A program made the translations under genes and the position numbers. This document shows positions 6,247 through 7,462 of a stretch of 7,462 nt of DNA, piece by piece. Source of the stretch: CAZULF01 sp964621215. Its GTDB lineage: Bacteria > Pseudomonadota > Gammaproteobacteria > UBA1113. Within the stretch, counting starts at the first letter, position 1. Each line of letters starts with the position of its first letter. The notes under the pieces were generated by a model. That model had not been told where the DNA came from. It was given only the letters and a program-made list of their open reading frames with translations, and searched no databases. The stretch lies in assembly GCA_964621215.1 (NCBI GenBank), contig CAZULF010000103.1, forward strand, positions 1-7,462, in the 5' to 3' direction.

Positions 6247-6298
6247 TTGACGGGATTATTTAATACATCTTGGCAATTGCCTAAAGCTAGTATAGTAT
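6247..6298 (+). promoter_or_regulatory. Promoter region of the 339-residue protein gene, with a palindrome
   Basis: TTGGCA (6270-6275) is a good -35 box. Downstream, the overlapping hexamers TATAGT (6291-6296, spacer 15) and TAGTAT (6293-6298, spacer 17) are possible -10 boxes. The perfect 10-base palindrome GGCAATTGCC (6272-6281) overlaps the -35 box and could be an operator half or site; no regulator is identified. A further -35-like TTGACG (6247-6252) has no matching -10 box. The rest of the 153-base gap is A/T-rich with nothing else recognisable. Confidence 0.4.
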
Positions 6299-6348
6299 GA
6301 GTGACTCGGTTATTAGGTCATATTATGTGAACGGAAGGAGACATTACC

Positions 6349-7368
6349 ATGCTAACAGAATATCAAATATCAGTCCCGACACGATTCAAATCTACCTTAG
6401 AGGCCTATCTTTTCTTAGTAGCAAAGCTCACTGAAATTAGAACTCAATATGTTCAACAAGAAAATGAAGATGAACACAATAGGGATATGGTCTCAATATT
6501 AGAGAGAGAGGCCCTCACACCATTAGAAAATATTCTAAACCGCCAACAGCAGAGTCAATTTGATACTACAAATCCGGTTCAAATCGACATTGAGGAATTT
6601 TGTGATATTTTAAAACGACTATCTGCAACACTGGGTTTTAGTAGAAAAACAGCGATTGATCAATTAATTACTGCGCTGAGACGAGCGACCATTACGCAAG
6701 AGGTGTCGGTTGCACCACAAACTCAAGGGTATGTCCAAGCTATTAGAACTCGAGAAAACGATAGGATGTTAAGTCATCTATGGCAGTTTCTTCTTCAGGA
6801 ATTTCGCACAAATGATTTGGTAAGTATTTCTAACCAAGAGATTAATACCACAACAATAAATTTTTTCCAAAAAACTGAAGACAGTGTCGTTGAAGATTAT
6901 GTAGACGATTACATAAAAGAGCTTAAAAACGAGGCAAGAAACAACCCGAGAAAGAAAGTATTAGCTGAAGAAAGCAAGACTTTATTAATAGATATCAGAA
7001 AGAAAATGAAACAAAATATTTCTTCCGTCGATCAAGAAATATTATCTTTAACAGCAAAGAAAGCTGTAGACTTAGTCAAAGAGACAAATGCGACAAACCT
7101 AAGCGAATTAAAAAAATTGACAGACCGTTACTCTGTTCGCCGTAGCCGTTCTATGCAAGTGGTCATGGGACTCACTGCAGTTCTTGCTAGTGCCGCGATA
7201 GTCCTGGCCGCAGCCTCTGTAATTACCCCTATTGGAGCTACCGTTTGTGTGGGTTTGGCTGCCTGTGGTTTTTATATGGCGTATAAAAAACGTAAAAAAG
7301 GTGTTGCTAAGGATATTTTAAAAATAGATGAAAAAGCCACCGGAGTAATAGCAGCACCAACCGCATAG
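6349..7368 (+). CDS. Hypothetical protein with C-terminal two-helix membrane hairpin
   Basis: I do not recognise this 339-residue protein. Residues 1-265 are soluble-looking, strongly charged and mostly helix-compatible, with Gln/Asn-rich stretches (35-45, 64-75) and a long Lys/Glu-rich region at about 178-260 that could form coiled coil. Two hydrophobic segments follow, about 269-292 and 296-311, separated by a short Thr-Pro-Ile-Gly turn. Basic clusters flank them (RRSRS at 264-268, KKRKK at 313-317), so both ends should face the same, probably cytoplasmic, side. A 22-residue tail ends in small residues. There is no N-terminal signal. Such a bilobed hairpin near one end occurs in membrane-inserting effectors of intracellular bacteria but also in ordinary inner-membrane proteins. 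AAGGAG (6335-6340), eight bases before the ATG, is an excellent ribosome binding site. The DNA is A/T-richer than the core genes: 22 of 60 G/C at 6361-6420, against 29 of 60 at 601-660. Confidence 0.8.
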   Translation: MLTEYQISVPTRFKSTLEAYLFLVAKLTEIRTQYVQQENEDEHNRDMVSILEREALTPLENILNRQQQSQFDTTNPVQIDIEEFCDILKRLSATLGFSRKTAIDQLITALRRATITQEVSVAPQTQGYVQAIRTRENDRMLSHLWQFLLQEFRTNDLVSISNQEINTTTINFFQKTEDSVVEDYVDDYIKELKNEARNNPRKKVLAEESKTLLIDIRKKMKQNISSVDQEILSLTAKKAVDLVKETNATNLSELKKLTDRYSVRRSRSMQVVMGLTAVLASAAIVLAAASVITPIGATVCVGLAACGFYMAYKKRKKGVAKDILKIDEKATGVIAAPTA

Positions 7369-7434
7369 CTATTATTGTAGGGACGAGTTTTGACACCGGC
7401 TCCTATTTATGGGGTAAACATAGCAGTTTGGTCT

Positions 7435-7449
7435 ACTCTCTTTGAGAGT
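7435..7449. other. Short hairpin downstream of the 339-residue protein gene
   Basis: ACTCTC (7435-7440) and GAGAGT (7444-7449) can pair around a TTT loop. The stem is only six base pairs and no T-run follows, so it is at best a weak terminator. Nothing else is recognisable in 7369-7462, and the window ends here. Confidence 0.3.
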
Positions 7450-7462
7450 CTGAGTTATCTCT

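Noticed and set aside
7369..7462. Possible start of another gene or RNA after the 339-residue protein
   Set aside because: No ribosome binding site with a sustained frame, no tRNA-like fold, and only a six-base-pair hairpin is visible before the window ends.

Overview
This window looks like a chromosomal segment of a gammaproteobacterium with moderate G+C. The proteins resemble gammaproteobacterial families, and the order queG <- -> nnr - tsaE - amiB, like the pair pcnB - folK, is the arrangement known from Escherichia coli and relatives. The repeat style and an orphan membrane-hairpin protein would suit a Legionellales or Coxiella-like host, but that placement is a weak inference.

Left block (1-3715): the 5' part of queG (queuosine tRNA modification) runs leftward off the window edge. 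Only 15 bases away, nnr (NAD(P)HX repair), tsaE (t6A tRNA modification) and amiB (septal peptidoglycan amidase) run rightward as a tight operon with gaps of 6 and 14 bases. The best queG promoter, an extended -10 box, lies inside the first codons of nnr.

Middle (3716-5880): in E. coli mutL follows amiB. Here there is a 204-base element made of two nested inverted repeats, followed by pcnB (poly(A) polymerase I) and folK (folate pathway). The best start codon for pcnB is TTG. A smaller REP-like hairpin, related in sequence to the large element, separates pcnB from folK. The large element probably marks a rearrangement joint between two ancestral operons.

Right block (5881-7462): this is A/T-richer accessory-type DNA. 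It holds a 65-residue acidic, charged small protein behind a good sigma70-type promoter, then a 339-residue protein of unknown function with an excellent ribosome binding site. That protein is mostly helical and charged and ends in a two-helix membrane hairpin. The last 94 bases hold only a weak hairpin. I found no tRNA, rRNA, CRISPR array, transposase gene or convincing Rho-independent terminator.

Nothing amounts to a proven new system. The items most worth attention are the nested repeat, the non-ATG start of pcnB, and the membrane-hairpin protein with its palindrome-bearing promoter.
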